A stretch of 64,000 bases of DNA from assembly GCF_012689525.1 (NCBI RefSeq), contig NZ_CP051516.1, positions 992,001 to 1,056,000 on the forward strand. Direction: 5' to 3'. Numbering within the stretch: the first letter of the stretch is position 1; the number at the start of each line of letters is the position of its first letter. This document shows, in pieces, positions 29,097-37,813 of the stretch. Origin of the DNA: Paraburkholderia aromaticivorans. Its GTDB lineage: Bacteria > Pseudomonadota > Gammaproteobacteria > Burkholderiales > Burkholderiaceae. A model generated the notes under the pieces. It was not told the DNA's origin. It saw nothing but the letters and a program-made list of their open reading frames with translations, and made no database searches. A program made the translations under genes and the position numbers.

Positions 29097-30377
29097 ATGC
29101 CTGGCACTGCGCTCCCGATTTTCAACGCGGCGATGAGTCGCCGTCAGCGCTGGACGATGTTCGTTTCGAGCACGAGCGGCGCGCTCGAAACGTTCGATAT
29201 CGTGGCTTACGCGTTCTTCGCGCAACAGATTGGTCGAGCCTTTTTCCCGGCCAGCGCCGGCGCAACGGAGATGCTGTCGTTTGCCCTTCTCGCGCTCGGT
29301 TATCTCGTGCGGCCGCTAGGCGGACTCATCTTCGGGCATCTCGGCGACAAGCATGGCCGGCGTCAGGTTTTCGCGTGGTCAGCGATGGTGGCGGCCGCCG
29401 CGACGCTCGCCATTGGACTGCTTCCGTCATACCGCGTCTGGGGCATCGCGGCGCCGGTGTTGCTGCTCGTGCTGCGGCTCGTGCAAGGCTTTTGCGTCGG
29501 CGGTGAATTGCCGGGCGCGGTCGTCTACGCCGTGGAGACCCAATGGAAGAACCGTGGCTTTTTGTGCGGCATCGTGTTCTTCGCCGTCAACGTCGCGTTG
29601 CTGATTGCCGCGGCACTCAACCTCGCGCTGAGGATGATGCTGAACTCCGCGCAAATGGACGCGTTCGGCTGGCGCGTCGGGTTTCTGTTCGGCGGCGCCG
29701 TCGGCCTGTTCAGTTTTGCGCTGCGCCGCACGTTGCCGGAGACCGACGAATACCGTGAAGCGACCGGCGCGCGACATCGCCAGCCGCTGGCGGTCCTACT
29801 GCGCCGGCATTGGCCGGCCGTCGTCACCGGCATCGTGGCGTCTGCGCTGGTCGGCGTCACCAATGGCATCTTCTTCGCGTACGTTCCGGCGTGGCTGCGA
29901 CAGTTCGGCTACGAGCCGCAGCGGATCGCCCAAGGTCAGATGCTATTCGTCGTCGTGATCTCGATCGGCATGCTGGCCGTCGCGCGGATTGGCGACGTGC
30001 TGCCACGGCGTGTCATCTTTCGCACCGGGGCCGTGCTGTCGGCACTGTTCGCGCCGTGCTTCTACGTGCTGCTTTCGCGTCATCTGCTCGGTCTGCCGGC
30101 CTTGTTTTTCCTGGCGGGCATTGTGACCTCGTTCGCGCACGGCACGTTCGCCTGCGTGATAGCGGAGATGTTCCCGATCGGTGTGCGATTCTGCGGCGTC
30201 GCTGCGGCGATCAATCTCGGACTCGCGACGTCGATGGGCACGGCGCCCCTTTTGGCCAGTGTTCTGGTGATCAAGACTCAAATTCTGCCGGCGCCCGCGT
30301 TGCTCATCGTCCTGAGTGCGGTGTTGGCATTCATGGCGTCGTTCTTTACCGGCAGGGAGTTCGTCAGGATGGCGTAG
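29097..30377 (+). CDS. MFS transporter, MHS (sialate/proline-betaine-like) type
   Basis: 426-residue, twelve-helix inner-membrane permease. GHLGDKHGRRQ between helices 2–3 and the GGELPGAVVYAVE helix-5 motif place it with the metabolite:H+ symporter group. It starts ETFDIVAYAFFAQQIG, the usual first helix. AAGGAG precedes the ATG. The next gene is a porin in the same direction, so the pair could bring the same solute across both membranes; the solute is unknown. Confidence 0.9.
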   Translation: MPGTALPIFNAAMSRRQRWTMFVSSTSGALETFDIVAYAFFAQQIGRAFFPASAGATEMLSFALLALGYLVRPLGGLIFGHLGDKHGRRQVFAWSAMVAAAATLAIGLLPSYRVWGIAAPVLLLVLRLVQGFCVGGELPGAVVYAVETQWKNRGFLCGIVFFAVNVALLIAAALNLALRMMLNSAQMDAFGWRVGFLFGGAVGLFSFALRRTLPETDEYREATGARHRQPLAVLLRRHWPAVVTGIVASALVGVTNGIFFAYVPAWLRQFGYEPQRIAQGQMLFVVVISIGMLAVARIGDVLPRRVIFRTGAVLSALFAPCFYVLLSRHLLGLPALFFLAGIVTSFAHGTFACVIAEMFPIGVRFCGVAAAINLGLATSMGTAPLLASVLVIKTQILPAPALLIVLSAVLAFMASFFTGREFVRMA

Positions 30378-30500
30378 CGATGCGACCTTGACGGGCCAAA
30401 AGCCCGGCCGTCGAGGCGTGTTTCGTGCCCTTCCGGGAGAGGCATGACATTTAACGCCGTAGCCGTGGATAAGAACCGTGAACAAAAAACGGAGACACGA

Positions 30501-31592
30501 ATGAAGCCCTTCTTTGCCGGCGCGACCGTGGCAATGCTCGCGAGCGCCGCATTGCCTGCACATGCGCAAAGCAGCGTCACGATCTACGGCGCGCTCGATG
30601 CCGGTCTAAGCTATATCAGCAACGTTGGCGGCCACGGCACGCTGCGCATGGACGATGGCATCAACCGCCCGACGCTGCTGGGTTTTCGCGGCGTGGAGAA
30701 TCTCGGCGGCGGCAACCGCGCGGTGTTCGAACTGACCACGCAGTTTTCGCTCGACAACGGTAGTTTGCTGCCGGGCCAAAGTCTGTTCTCGCGCACGGCC
30801 TATGTCGGATTCGACAGTGACCGGCTGGGGCGTCTGACGCTCGGCAACCAGTACGACTTTATGACCGACTCGCTGTTCTTTCACGGCGACGACCCCGCGG
30901 AGGATGCGGGGCATCTCTACGGTTTTCGCGCTGGGCCGTTCAGGAAACTGGGTATCCCGAACAATCCCACCGGCGACTTCGATTGGGATCGCATGGCCGC
31001 GGAACGGATCGCCAACTCCGTCAAATATATGAGCCCGACATACGCCGGTTGGAGTGCCGGCGCGATGTATGGATTCGGCAATGTGGCCGGGTCGATCGGA
31101 ACGGGCAATTCGAGCAGTGTCGGTTTGAACTATGTCGGCGCGGCGTTCGGTGCGAATGCGGCCTATACCGATGTGAAGTACGTCACGCCGGGCGGTGAGA
31201 TTGGCATTCGCAACTGGGGCGTCGGCGCTCACTATAACTGGAGCGGTTTCGTGTTCAACGGCATCGTCACCACGGTGCGCAACACGGTGGCGGGCGGCGC
31301 AATCGCGGAGGCGTCGGGCGGTCTGATCTACTACATTCGCCCGGACTGGAGCGTGGGCGGCGCGTACATGTACATGAAGGGCAACCAGGTGCTGAACAAC
31401 AATCACGCCCATCAGGTCTCGGCGATCCTCGACCACCTGTTGTCGAAGCGCACGTCGGTGTATCTCATGTCGGTCTATCAGCGCACCAATGCGGGTGCGC
31501 AGGCGCTCATCAACGGACTCACTGAGCCGAACGATTCGGCTAGCGGTCCCAATCAGATGATCGTGCGCGTCGGTGTGCACACGCTGTTCTGA
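30501..31592 (+). CDS. Gram-negative porin
   Basis: Outer-membrane trimeric porin of the Burkholderia type, 363 residues. The Sec signal peptide ends in AHA-Q near residue 23, then the family start SSVTIYGALDAG. The chain ends with Phe (VGVHTLF), the outer-membrane insertion signal. GGAGACACGA stands directly before ATG. Lies 123 bp downstream of the MFS gene; likely co-expressed. Confidence 0.92.
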   Translation: MKPFFAGATVAMLASAALPAHAQSSVTIYGALDAGLSYISNVGGHGTLRMDDGINRPTLLGFRGVENLGGGNRAVFELTTQFSLDNGSLLPGQSLFSRTAYVGFDSDRLGRLTLGNQYDFMTDSLFFHGDDPAEDAGHLYGFRAGPFRKLGIPNNPTGDFDWDRMAAERIANSVKYMSPTYAGWSAGAMYGFGNVAGSIGTGNSSSVGLNYVGAAFGANAAYTDVKYVTPGGEIGIRNWGVGAHYNWSGFVFNGIVTTVRNTVAGGAIAEASGGLIYYIRPDWSVGGAYMYMKGNQVLNNNHAHQVSAILDHLLSKRTSVYLMSVYQRTNAGAQALINGLTEPNDSASGPNQMIVRVGVHTLF

Positions 31593-31852
31593 TGGTGGTG
31601 CGTCGGCGTAACAAAAAGGCCACCAAGGCGAGCCTGCCGGTGGCGCAACAGTGGCCGCGCCCTCAAACGCGTGTTGACCATTGCTTATTTCGACAGGCCT
31701 GGCGTGCTTCGAGTCTCCTAATCTTGACTTTCGAAACCGCCCGGTGCGGACCCGCATGCCGGGTGGTGCGGCGGGGGTACGGCCTCATGGTCGTCCCGCT
31801 ATGCCGATTGTGCTTCCTGCGATGCCTGTTCTGTGATGCTTGATTTGATCGC

Positions 31853-32320
31853 TTAATGCGGTGCAGTGGACAGCGGTTGCACAGTAGCCGAGGACAACTT
31901 GATCATCGCGCTTTTCTTGGATAGCGTTTTGCGGGGCGCAGCTTTTGTTTCGTCGGTGGGCTCTTTTGCTCTCTGCGATGCTTCAGCCAGCAAGTTCGTC
32001 GCATGCTGCGCCGTGATTCGGCTGCGCGGGATGCCCTTCGCGTTGAGTGCAATGACCTGGAACAACTCGCGGTCGCATTCGAGTTGCTGCTGATACTGCT
32101 CGGCCGTGTCCACCAGCAATTCCAGCAGCGTCCGATGACGCTTTCTTTCGTCACGCGTAATCGCAGGATTTCTAACTATCGATGACGCAAGTGTGATCAG
32201 TGTGTCCAGTTGACCTACCTGCCGGTCGCATACATCGAACGCGGAAAGGGCAAGTTTTTCGTACTGGAGTGCGTCGACTGGCGGACGCGCAGCCGGTTGA
32301 TTTTTGACGGGCCTGGTCAT
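31853..32320 (-). CDS. hypothetical protein (155 aa)
   Basis: Not recognised. A soluble, mostly helical 155-residue protein with no signal peptide; the first two thirds are acidic/neutral helices (RQVGQLDTLITLASSIV; LELLVDTAEQYQQQLE), the end is Lys-rich (TLSKKSAMIKL). Codon use looks genuine. It marks the left end of the accessory stretch. Confidence 0.6.
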   Translation of the reverse strand: MTRPVKNQPAARPPVDALQYEKLALSAFDVCDRQVGQLDTLITLASSIVRNPAITRDERKRHRTLLELLVDTAEQYQQQLECDRELFQVIALNAKGIPRSRITAQHATNLLAEASQRAKEPTDETKAAPRKTLSKKSAMIKLSSATVQPLSTAPH

Positions 32321-33167
32321 GGTGCGATCTACCTGTTGCTTCTTTGGATCGCACGGACACGCACCTTTGGGGGGAGGGGTGAGCGGGCACGAAGTAGGGT
32401 GAGAGACCGGTGTTACGTCAAGCCGGCGAGCCTTGCGGCTCCCCTACCAAGGCCCGCCCATTGAATATAGACGTGCAGAGGTAGACGCACTCCCGCCTGA
32501 GCGGGGTGCGGACGTAACAAACAGGCTGTCATTCCTGGTCGCTAGGTGTTTCCCGGCGACCTGGTAACTATAAGGGAGGGGAGGTATCTCGGATTTAGTC
32601 TTGGGGGCTAAATGTTGGGATTGGCCGATGGGATAAGAGCGGGTGGTTGGTGCTTTCCGTATTTTCACCGCAATTTTGTAGACGGCTGATTGGCCTTTGT
32701 CACTGGTGGCGCTCCCTCCGATACTGGCCTTGCGAGTGCCGAGATTGGAAAGCGCAGAAGACTGAAGTCGACCCGGTGCAGACAGTCATCATCCTGCGAA
32801 CTGTGCGGCGCGTCTCGGAGTGCAGCGGACATTCGAGGGATGAGATCGTTGGCGGATTCTCGGCCGAAGCTCGATTGGGTCACCCAAAGACAGCGGGCGG
32901 CATTTCCGCTGCGGCTATCGACGCGCTGATCGACGAGTATCGAGCGGGTGTCGCCATAGCTACCCGAGCTTTTCCGATGGACGTGGCCGACGCGGTGTTC
33001 GTCGGCATACGCCGCCCGAAGAGGAAACTCGCGCAGTAAGCCGCCAGTGAAAGTTGGCGATGAAATTGCGCAGTAAAAGTTGTCAGTGAAAGTAAGCACC
33101 AAAAATGCGGCGCATTCAGTGGGTTATTCTAACCTCAATGCGACTAGCTCAAGTTTCTTACCAAATA
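32321..33167. other. about 850 bp with no recognised gene, ending in 13-bp repeats
   Basis: Frames open on both strands (for example about 130 codons plus-strand, 32647–33039) lack family similarity, ribosome-binding sites and consistent codon use. The right end carries the tandem repeats described separately. Base composition is less GC-rich than the flanks. Probably decayed mobile DNA. Confidence 0.4.
33045..33096 (+). repeat. four 13-bp imperfect tandem repeats
   Basis: Units CAGTGAAAGTTGG, CGATGAAATTGCG, CAGTAAAAGTTGT and CAGTGAAAGTAAG in exact 13-bp register; a weaker CAGTAAG copy lies 11 bp before. They end 71 bp upstream of the chosen PAP2 start. Confidence 0.75.
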
Positions 33168-33860
33168 ATGAATAGCTTCGATTTGTCTATCGCAACATAT
33201 CTGTCCAACATACACTTCGGTCATTTTGCGACCCGATCCATACAAGGCATCGCCGACCTTTACACCTTCAAAGGCCTCGTACTCATTCCCGTGCTGTGGT
33301 GGATGTGGTTTCAGCAGGACGAGCGCCGCGAATGGCGGCGAGAAATGGTTCTCGCGACGTTTCTCAGTGGCCTCGTGGCGCTCTTCATCGGAAGACTGCT
33401 GACTCATTGGTTGCCGTTCAGAGTTCGCCCCGTCTATAGCGCCGAACTGCATCTGAACTTTGCAGGTAGCGATATCAAGGACGCACTGCTGACAAGTTGG
33501 AGTTCCTTCCCAAGCGATCACGCGATGCTATGGATGGCGGTCGCCACCGGCATCTTCCTCGTGTGGCGTGGCATCGGTGTGCTAGCGATTCTCTATACCG
33601 TGCTGTTCATTTGCGTTCCGCGCGCCTATCTCGGCTTTCACTACCCAACCGATTTGCTGGTGGGCGCCGCTGTGGGAATCGGAATTGCCTATGTCATGAC
33701 GCGAGATGCGATCCGCGTGCGTTACGCGACTCCGGCGCTGCGATGGATCGAACGCTGCCCGGGGCCTTCAGCGATGCTGGCCTTTATTCTGTGCCTCGAA
33801 CTCGTTACGCAGTTCGACGAACTGCGCACGCTCGCGAGCAGTGTGCTCAAACACCTATGA
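33168..33860 (+). CDS. PAP2-superfamily membrane phosphatase
   Basis: 230-residue inner-membrane phosphatase of the type 2 phosphatidic-acid phosphatase/undecaprenyl-diphosphatase superfamily. The catalytic motifs are SSFPSDHA (with the active-site His) and RAYLGFHYPTDLLVG; the first motif region is RVRPVYS, lacking the classic K-x6-RP spacing only slightly. Six membrane segments. I chose the internal ATG (MNSFDLSIATY), as in relatives; frames 10 and 21 codons longer are open, and none has a clear ribosome-binding site. Confidence 0.82.
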   Translation: MNSFDLSIATYLSNIHFGHFATRSIQGIADLYTFKGLVLIPVLWWMWFQQDERREWRREMVLATFLSGLVALFIGRLLTHWLPFRVRPVYSAELHLNFAGSDIKDALLTSWSSFPSDHAMLWMAVATGIFLVWRGIGVLAILYTVLFICVPRAYLGFHYPTDLLVGAAVGIGIAYVMTRDAIRVRYATPALRWIERCPGPSAMLAFILCLELVTQFDELRTLASSVLKHL

Positions 33861-34049
33861 ACCACGCGTTGCGGTGCGCCGCTGCGAGCGTGTCGGTGGT
33901 GGCGCCGCCCGAGCGAGTGATTTTATCGAAGCCAGGTTCATCGACGCGACACGCGTCGTTGTGATCGAAACGGCCGCTCAGAAAGCGGAGCAGTCGCACG
34001 AATGTCCATGTGACGTTCTGGATGAACGTCGCTTCATGGCCGCGCTCGG

Positions 34050-34829
34050 TCAGCGATTCTCAGGCATCACCTGCAACAGCGGCTCTGGCGTCAGCGCGAC
34101 TTCCCCTGTAAAGGGTCGATCGTGGGAGAGGATGAGCAAAAAGGTTGTGGCGAGTGCCGCGGAAAACAGACCGATTGCGACGGCAGATGTCAGCCGGTTG
34201 TCGCAATGAACGAATGCGATGGCGAACAGCAGGCACACCGCCAGAAACGTCAAGCATAACCATTTGACACCATTCACTTCGCTGCGACTGATCAGGATAC
34301 GCTCGCGACGCACTTCGAGAGCATGCTGCAGGGACGCCGCGACCTCGCGCTGCGCCGTCTGCTGTCCGGGCGTAACGACTGGCAGGGATAGCGTGAACTT
34401 CAGTGCGTTGTTCAGCGCGGGAGGACTAACGTTAAGTGTGACGGCTCCCTTCGCCACGAGCGGCCATTCAGTCGTCGCGGTGTACTGGATGTAGTCTCGG
34501 ACCATCTTTCGCAGTTCGGTCTGCGCTTCTTCTGGCAAAACGGCAGACATGACAACAACCGATCGCAGCGCACTCGCTTCAGTGGCGACCGCGACATTGG
34601 CGCGCGCTGTATCGTTCCAGACCTGCGAGGCCGTGAAGGCGATAAATAAGCCGAATATGATACCGAGTGGAGAAAGCAGACCGGGCGAAATTGCCTTGAA
34701 TGATCGCCCATATCGACCGGCAGCAAGCCATCCGGTGACGAAATGGATGGTCGCGCTCGCGAGAGATATCGCGCCGAAAGTGACAAGTGCCATCAACCAT
34801 AACGGCAACTCATGTACCCATGTACTCAT
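34050..34829 (-). CDS. DUF4239-family membrane protein
   Basis: 259-residue protein with two N-terminal helices (about 8–30 and 45–65) and two C-terminal helices (about 195–215 and 220–240) around a soluble central region (SALRSVVVMSAVLPEEAQ; LRKMVRDYIQY). This layout and the motif FTASQVWND are typical of the DUF4239 family, whose function is unknown. The start MSTWVHELP is preferred to a longer frame without hydrophobic content. Converges on the PAP2 gene. Confidence 0.78.
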   Translation of the reverse strand: MSTWVHELPLWLMALVTFGAISLASATIHFVTGWLAAGRYGRSFKAISPGLLSPLGIIFGLFIAFTASQVWNDTARANVAVATEASALRSVVVMSAVLPEEAQTELRKMVRDYIQYTATTEWPLVAKGAVTLNVSPPALNNALKFTLSLPVVTPGQQTAQREVAASLQHALEVRRERILISRSEVNGVKWLCLTFLAVCLLFAIAFVHCDNRLTSAVAIGLFSAALATTFLLILSHDRPFTGEVALTPEPLLQVMPENR

Positions 34830-34993
34830 TATTGTAGTCGCGTAGACTGCACGCGATATTCCTGGTGGGTTGGGGAGTCCAAACCCCTCAACCAGACCAC
34901 GAAGCTTTATCGATAGTCTGTGCGCTCGACCACGTTGCGCCGTGATGGCCGACCGGCCGGACAGCGTTGATTGCTGCCCGCCCCGACCCATAC

Positions 34994-35620
34994 TCACACT
35001 TCGGTTTGCTCGGCCATCTCAAGTGCGTCGTCGACCTCGATGCCGAGATATCGGACCGTACTCGCGAGCTTTGTGTGACCGGCCAGCAGCTGTACGGCCG
35101 TGAGGTTCTTGGTACGGCGGTAAATCAATGATGCTTTCGTTCGCCGCATCGTGTGTGTGCCGTAGACGGTGTCGTCTAGCCCGATCGATTTAATCCAACG
35201 ATGGACGATCCCTGCATATTGACTGGTTGAAGGGTGGGGCGACGCGTGAATCCGACCAGGAAACAGAAAGTCCGAGGAAGACAGCCCTGCTACCCTGATC
35301 CAATTTTCCAGACTATCCCGCGTCTGCTCGGTGATTTCGAACTGCACCGGTCGCTGCGTCTTCTGTTGCATGACGGTGGCCCGAGGCGCTACGCGTGTTC
35401 CGAGGCAGACTTCGCGCACTCGTAGTTTCGTCAGGTCGCACGCCCGTAGCTTGCTGTCGATCGCTAGATTGAACATCGCCAGATCACGGGTTTTCGCTCC
35501 CAGTTGCAATCGAATCCGAATGGCCCAAATCTCCTTGAGCTTCAGCGGCGACTTCTGCCCCGTTAGCTTGTCTTTGTGCCACGGCACGCGCGCTGCGGCG
35601 TTGCTGACAGTCGCTTCCAT
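34994..35620 (-). CDS. tyrosine recombinase / integrase, catalytic domain only
   Basis: 208-residue site-specific recombinase of the phage-integrase family. Catalytic residues visible: Arg59 (SKLRACDL), His156 and Arg159 (HTMRRTK), His182 (GHTKL) and Tyr191 (VRYLGIE). It lacks the N-terminal core-binding domain of full integrases (usual length 300–400), as do many short recombinases in Proteobacteria, so it may still be active. AAGGAG precedes the ATG. It lies next to the truncated DUF4336 gene, suggesting it entered by insertion. Confidence 0.88.
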   Translation of the reverse strand: MEATVSNAAARVPWHKDKLTGQKSPLKLKEIWAIRIRLQLGAKTRDLAMFNLAIDSKLRACDLTKLRVREVCLGTRVAPRATVMQQKTQRPVQFEITEQTRDSLENWIRVAGLSSSDFLFPGRIHASPHPSTSQYAGIVHRWIKSIGLDDTVYGTHTMRRTKASLIYRRTKNLTAVQLLAGHTKLASTVRYLGIEVDDALEMAEQTEV

Positions 35621-35778
35621 GACAACTCTCCTTTCAGGTGAAGGGAAAGTTAGTCTGCGCCAACTGCCATCGGCGATACTCGACCCTCAACTGCCGGTGA
35701 TCGCGGTGTGGTTGCGATGGCCGCTTGCAAGGCATAACGGCCCGTCCTTCTTGTCGTTCTTAGGGTTGGTTTCGGCCT

Positions 35779-36366
35779 TTGCCTACATTGGCATATCGGC
35801 CCCGCTCCGGTCGGCTAGAAGCTGCATTGCTCCCGTTGAACCATGCCGCCACAAAGCTGCCGCTTGCGCATATCGTTTGTCCGAACCTCTTTCATCACAT
35901 GTATGCTGCAGAAACTGCGACAGCCTATCCGCAGGCGATGCTACACGGCCCGGCGGCCTTGCAACGCAAGCGAAAAGATCTTCGCTTCGACGCGGTGCTG
36001 ACGGACCAGCCTCATCCAGACTGGCGCGGCGACCTGGAACTGCTGACGATCGAAGGCTGTATTCTGGGCGAGACGGTTTTCTGTCATCCGGCCACGCGCA
36101 CGCTGATCGCCTGCGATCTGGTGGAGAACTTTCATCAGTCGCCTCATTGGCTGACACGCAACTACCTGCGCCTGGGCGGAATCCTCGGTCGTGTCAGCTG
36201 GCACCCGCTACTGCGCATGGCGTATCGGGACCGCAAACGCGCACGCGCACGCGCCTGCATCGACACTCTGCTCGCCTGGCCGTTCGAACGCGTCGTGCTC
36301 GCACATGGCGACCTCTTGACGGACGACGCCCACGCCTTGGTCCGTGAGGGCATGGCATGGCTCTAA
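35779..36366 (+). pseudogene. DUF4336-family protein, 5' end missing
   Basis: The frame matches the DUF4336 family (metallo-beta-lactamase-like fold) from about residue 30: VCPNLFHHMYA, AYPQAMLHGP, LIACDLVENF and ERVVLAHGD. Family members begin 50–60 residues earlier with a conserved segment containing RMTVVRL and LHSP, which is absent here; the only available start is TTG followed by unrelated sequence. The gene therefore seems 5'-truncated, with the recombinase gene lying immediately upstream in the opposite direction. Whether a shortened product is made is unknown. Confidence 0.7.
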
Positions 36367-36424
36367 TCGTGCATCGCTCGGCGCCGGTCAACTGGAATTC
36401 AGACGGACTCGAATGAGGAAAGGC

Positions 36425-36634
36425 TCACCCCTTACTCCAACATTCGCGGTTACTACCTATGCAGGCCGGCGACCTCACGACAAGATCCACGTGGCGAACG
36501 TCCGCAGCCTGGGGCGGAACCGACGTGCGCATCGCCAGCAACGCGACGAGCTTGCCGTAACTGCGGCGAGCGACCGCCTCGGCAATCGCACGCGCAGCGC
36601 CGGCAGCGTCACGGTCGCCGCCGGACGGACTCAT
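36425..36634 (-). pseudogene. remnant of an ECF-like RNA polymerase sigma factor gene (first ~37 codons)
   Basis: The frame starting at the ATGA overlap with the YciI stop codon reads MSPSGGDRDAAGAARAI and EAVARRSYGKLVALLA, the N-terminus of the long ECF sigma factors (DUF6596 group, normally about 400 residues). Similarity stops near position 36524, after LLAMRT, where unrelated sequence follows. The sigma gene has therefore lost about 90 percent of its length. Confidence 0.7.
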
Positions 36635-37002
36635 GCAGCAGATGGCGCATCGGACGGGGCAGTCCAGACCGGGCGCACTTCCATGACGCCGTGCGCCGCG
36701 CCGGGACAACGCGACGCCCACGCGAGCGCCGCGTCCAGGTTGGGCACGTCGATCAGGTAGTAGCCGGCGAGCTGCTCCTTCGAATCGGAATAGGGTCCAT
36801 CGAGCACCTGCGGCGTGCCGTCGACGAGCCGCACCGTGGTCGCCGTGCTTGTGTGCTGCAGCCGGTTGACGCCCACCAGCACTTCCGCTTTCTTCAACGA
36901 TTCCGTGTACGACTGATACGCGGCAACGCCTTGCTGCCGCTCGCTGTCGCTCATCTGATTCCAGCCGTTTTCTTCCGAGTAGATCATCAACAGGTATTGC
37001 AT
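36631..37002 (-). CDS. YciI-like (DGPF domain) protein
   Basis: 123-residue cytosolic protein of the YCII/DGPF family: MQYLLMIYSEEN at the start and LDGPYSDSKEQLAGYYLIDV in the middle. Members are small ferredoxin-like proteins, typically encoded just before a long ECF sigma factor and thought to modulate it. Here the sigma gene overlaps by four bases (ATGA) but is only a remnant, so this protein has lost its partner. GAGG precedes the ATG. Confidence 0.88.
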   Translation of the reverse strand: MQYLLMIYSEENGWNQMSDSERQQGVAAYQSYTESLKKAEVLVGVNRLQHTSTATTVRLVDGTPQVLDGPYSDSKEQLAGYYLIDVPNLDAALAWASRCPGAAHGVMEVRPVWTAPSDAPSAA

Positions 37003-37393
37003 GTAAGCCTCCGTCTTCAGATTGAGGCGGGTGAATTACATCGGACCGCCATCATAATGACGCGCGAGCCGCATGCTGACGGACAGGCGGTGTCGAAAAA
37101 ATCGCGAACGGCGCGTCAGCCTCAGTCGTTCGCGTCTGTCGCGGACCCTGCGCGTAGTCACTTCGCGCGAGCCCGGCGTCCCCTCCACGCTGCCCGCGGT
37201 CCGTTTAGTAGCGAACCTGGCTTACGCTGCAACGGCAGCGCACATTCGTGCTGCTCCTGTGCGAACGTCGGGAAAGAAACCCGTAGCGGCCTCACCCCGA
37301 AACAGACCTGCGTACATCGCGCCATAAGTCTCGTGAAGCGATGGAGGAGGGTGCGCGAAAGAGGCCGCGCATCGACAGCGATGCCACGTGAAC
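37003..37393. other. intergenic, about 390 bp
   Basis: Between the YciI start and the cytochrome c stop codon. Short frames only; no recognised gene, hairpin or repeat. Confidence 0.4.
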
Positions 37394-37813
37394 TCAGCGC
37401 AAACTTCTAACCTGACTCGGCGTGACACTTCCGTCAAACCGATTGCCGAAATGGGTCCTCGTATAGTTGACGACAGCAGCGACCTGATCGTCATTCATCG
37501 CGTCGCCAAACGATGGCATCGCCTTTCGGCCGTGCAGTACATTGACGATGACGTAGGGTGCTGCTTCGACTGCCGGGTTATCAGCGAGCGCCGGGTAGTG
37601 ACCCGCGCCCTGTGCGCCTTTTCCATCCGGCATATGGCATCCCGCGCAGCTCGCGTTGTATAGCGCTTCGCCGCTTTTTTCGGTGAAGCGGTAGCCCGGC
37701 GAAATCGTGAAGGTGCGTAGTGCGTCCTGTGCCACGGCCTGAGCCGGCACGGTCGCGGCTCCCATCAGCAAGGCGATCAGCATTGCGCTGAAGATCGGCG
37801 GCGACCTATTCAT
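37394..37813 (-). CDS. periplasmic c-type cytochrome
   Basis: 139-residue class I cytochrome c. A Sec signal peptide (MNRSPPIFSAMLIALLMG…AQA) precedes one heme-binding CAGCH motif near residue 57, with the distal Met ligand in KAMPSFGD. Its ATG overlaps the last codons of the amine oxidase gene by eight bases, so both are translated from one mRNA. It probably takes electrons from the oxidase and passes them to the respiratory chain (inference from coupling). Confidence 0.9.
   Translation of the reverse strand: MNRSPPIFSAMLIALLMGAATVPAQAVAQDALRTFTISPGYRFTEKSGEALYNASCAGCHMPDGKGAQGAGHYPALADNPAVEAAPYVIVNVLHGRKAMPSFGDAMNDDQVAAVVNYTRTHFGNRFDGSVTPSQVRSLR

Noticed and set aside
33045..33096. CRISPR-like array
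   Set aside because: Repeats are 13 bp, directly abutting and imperfect, with no spacers and no cas genes nearby.
32647..33102. Frames of 130–145 codons on both strands
   Set aside because: No recognisable domain, poor start context and mutually overlapping; listed only as unassigned accessory DNA.
37222..37494. 90-codon minus-strand frame before the cytochrome c gene
   Set aside because: Overlaps the cytochrome c 3' end out of frame and lacks family similarity and start signal.
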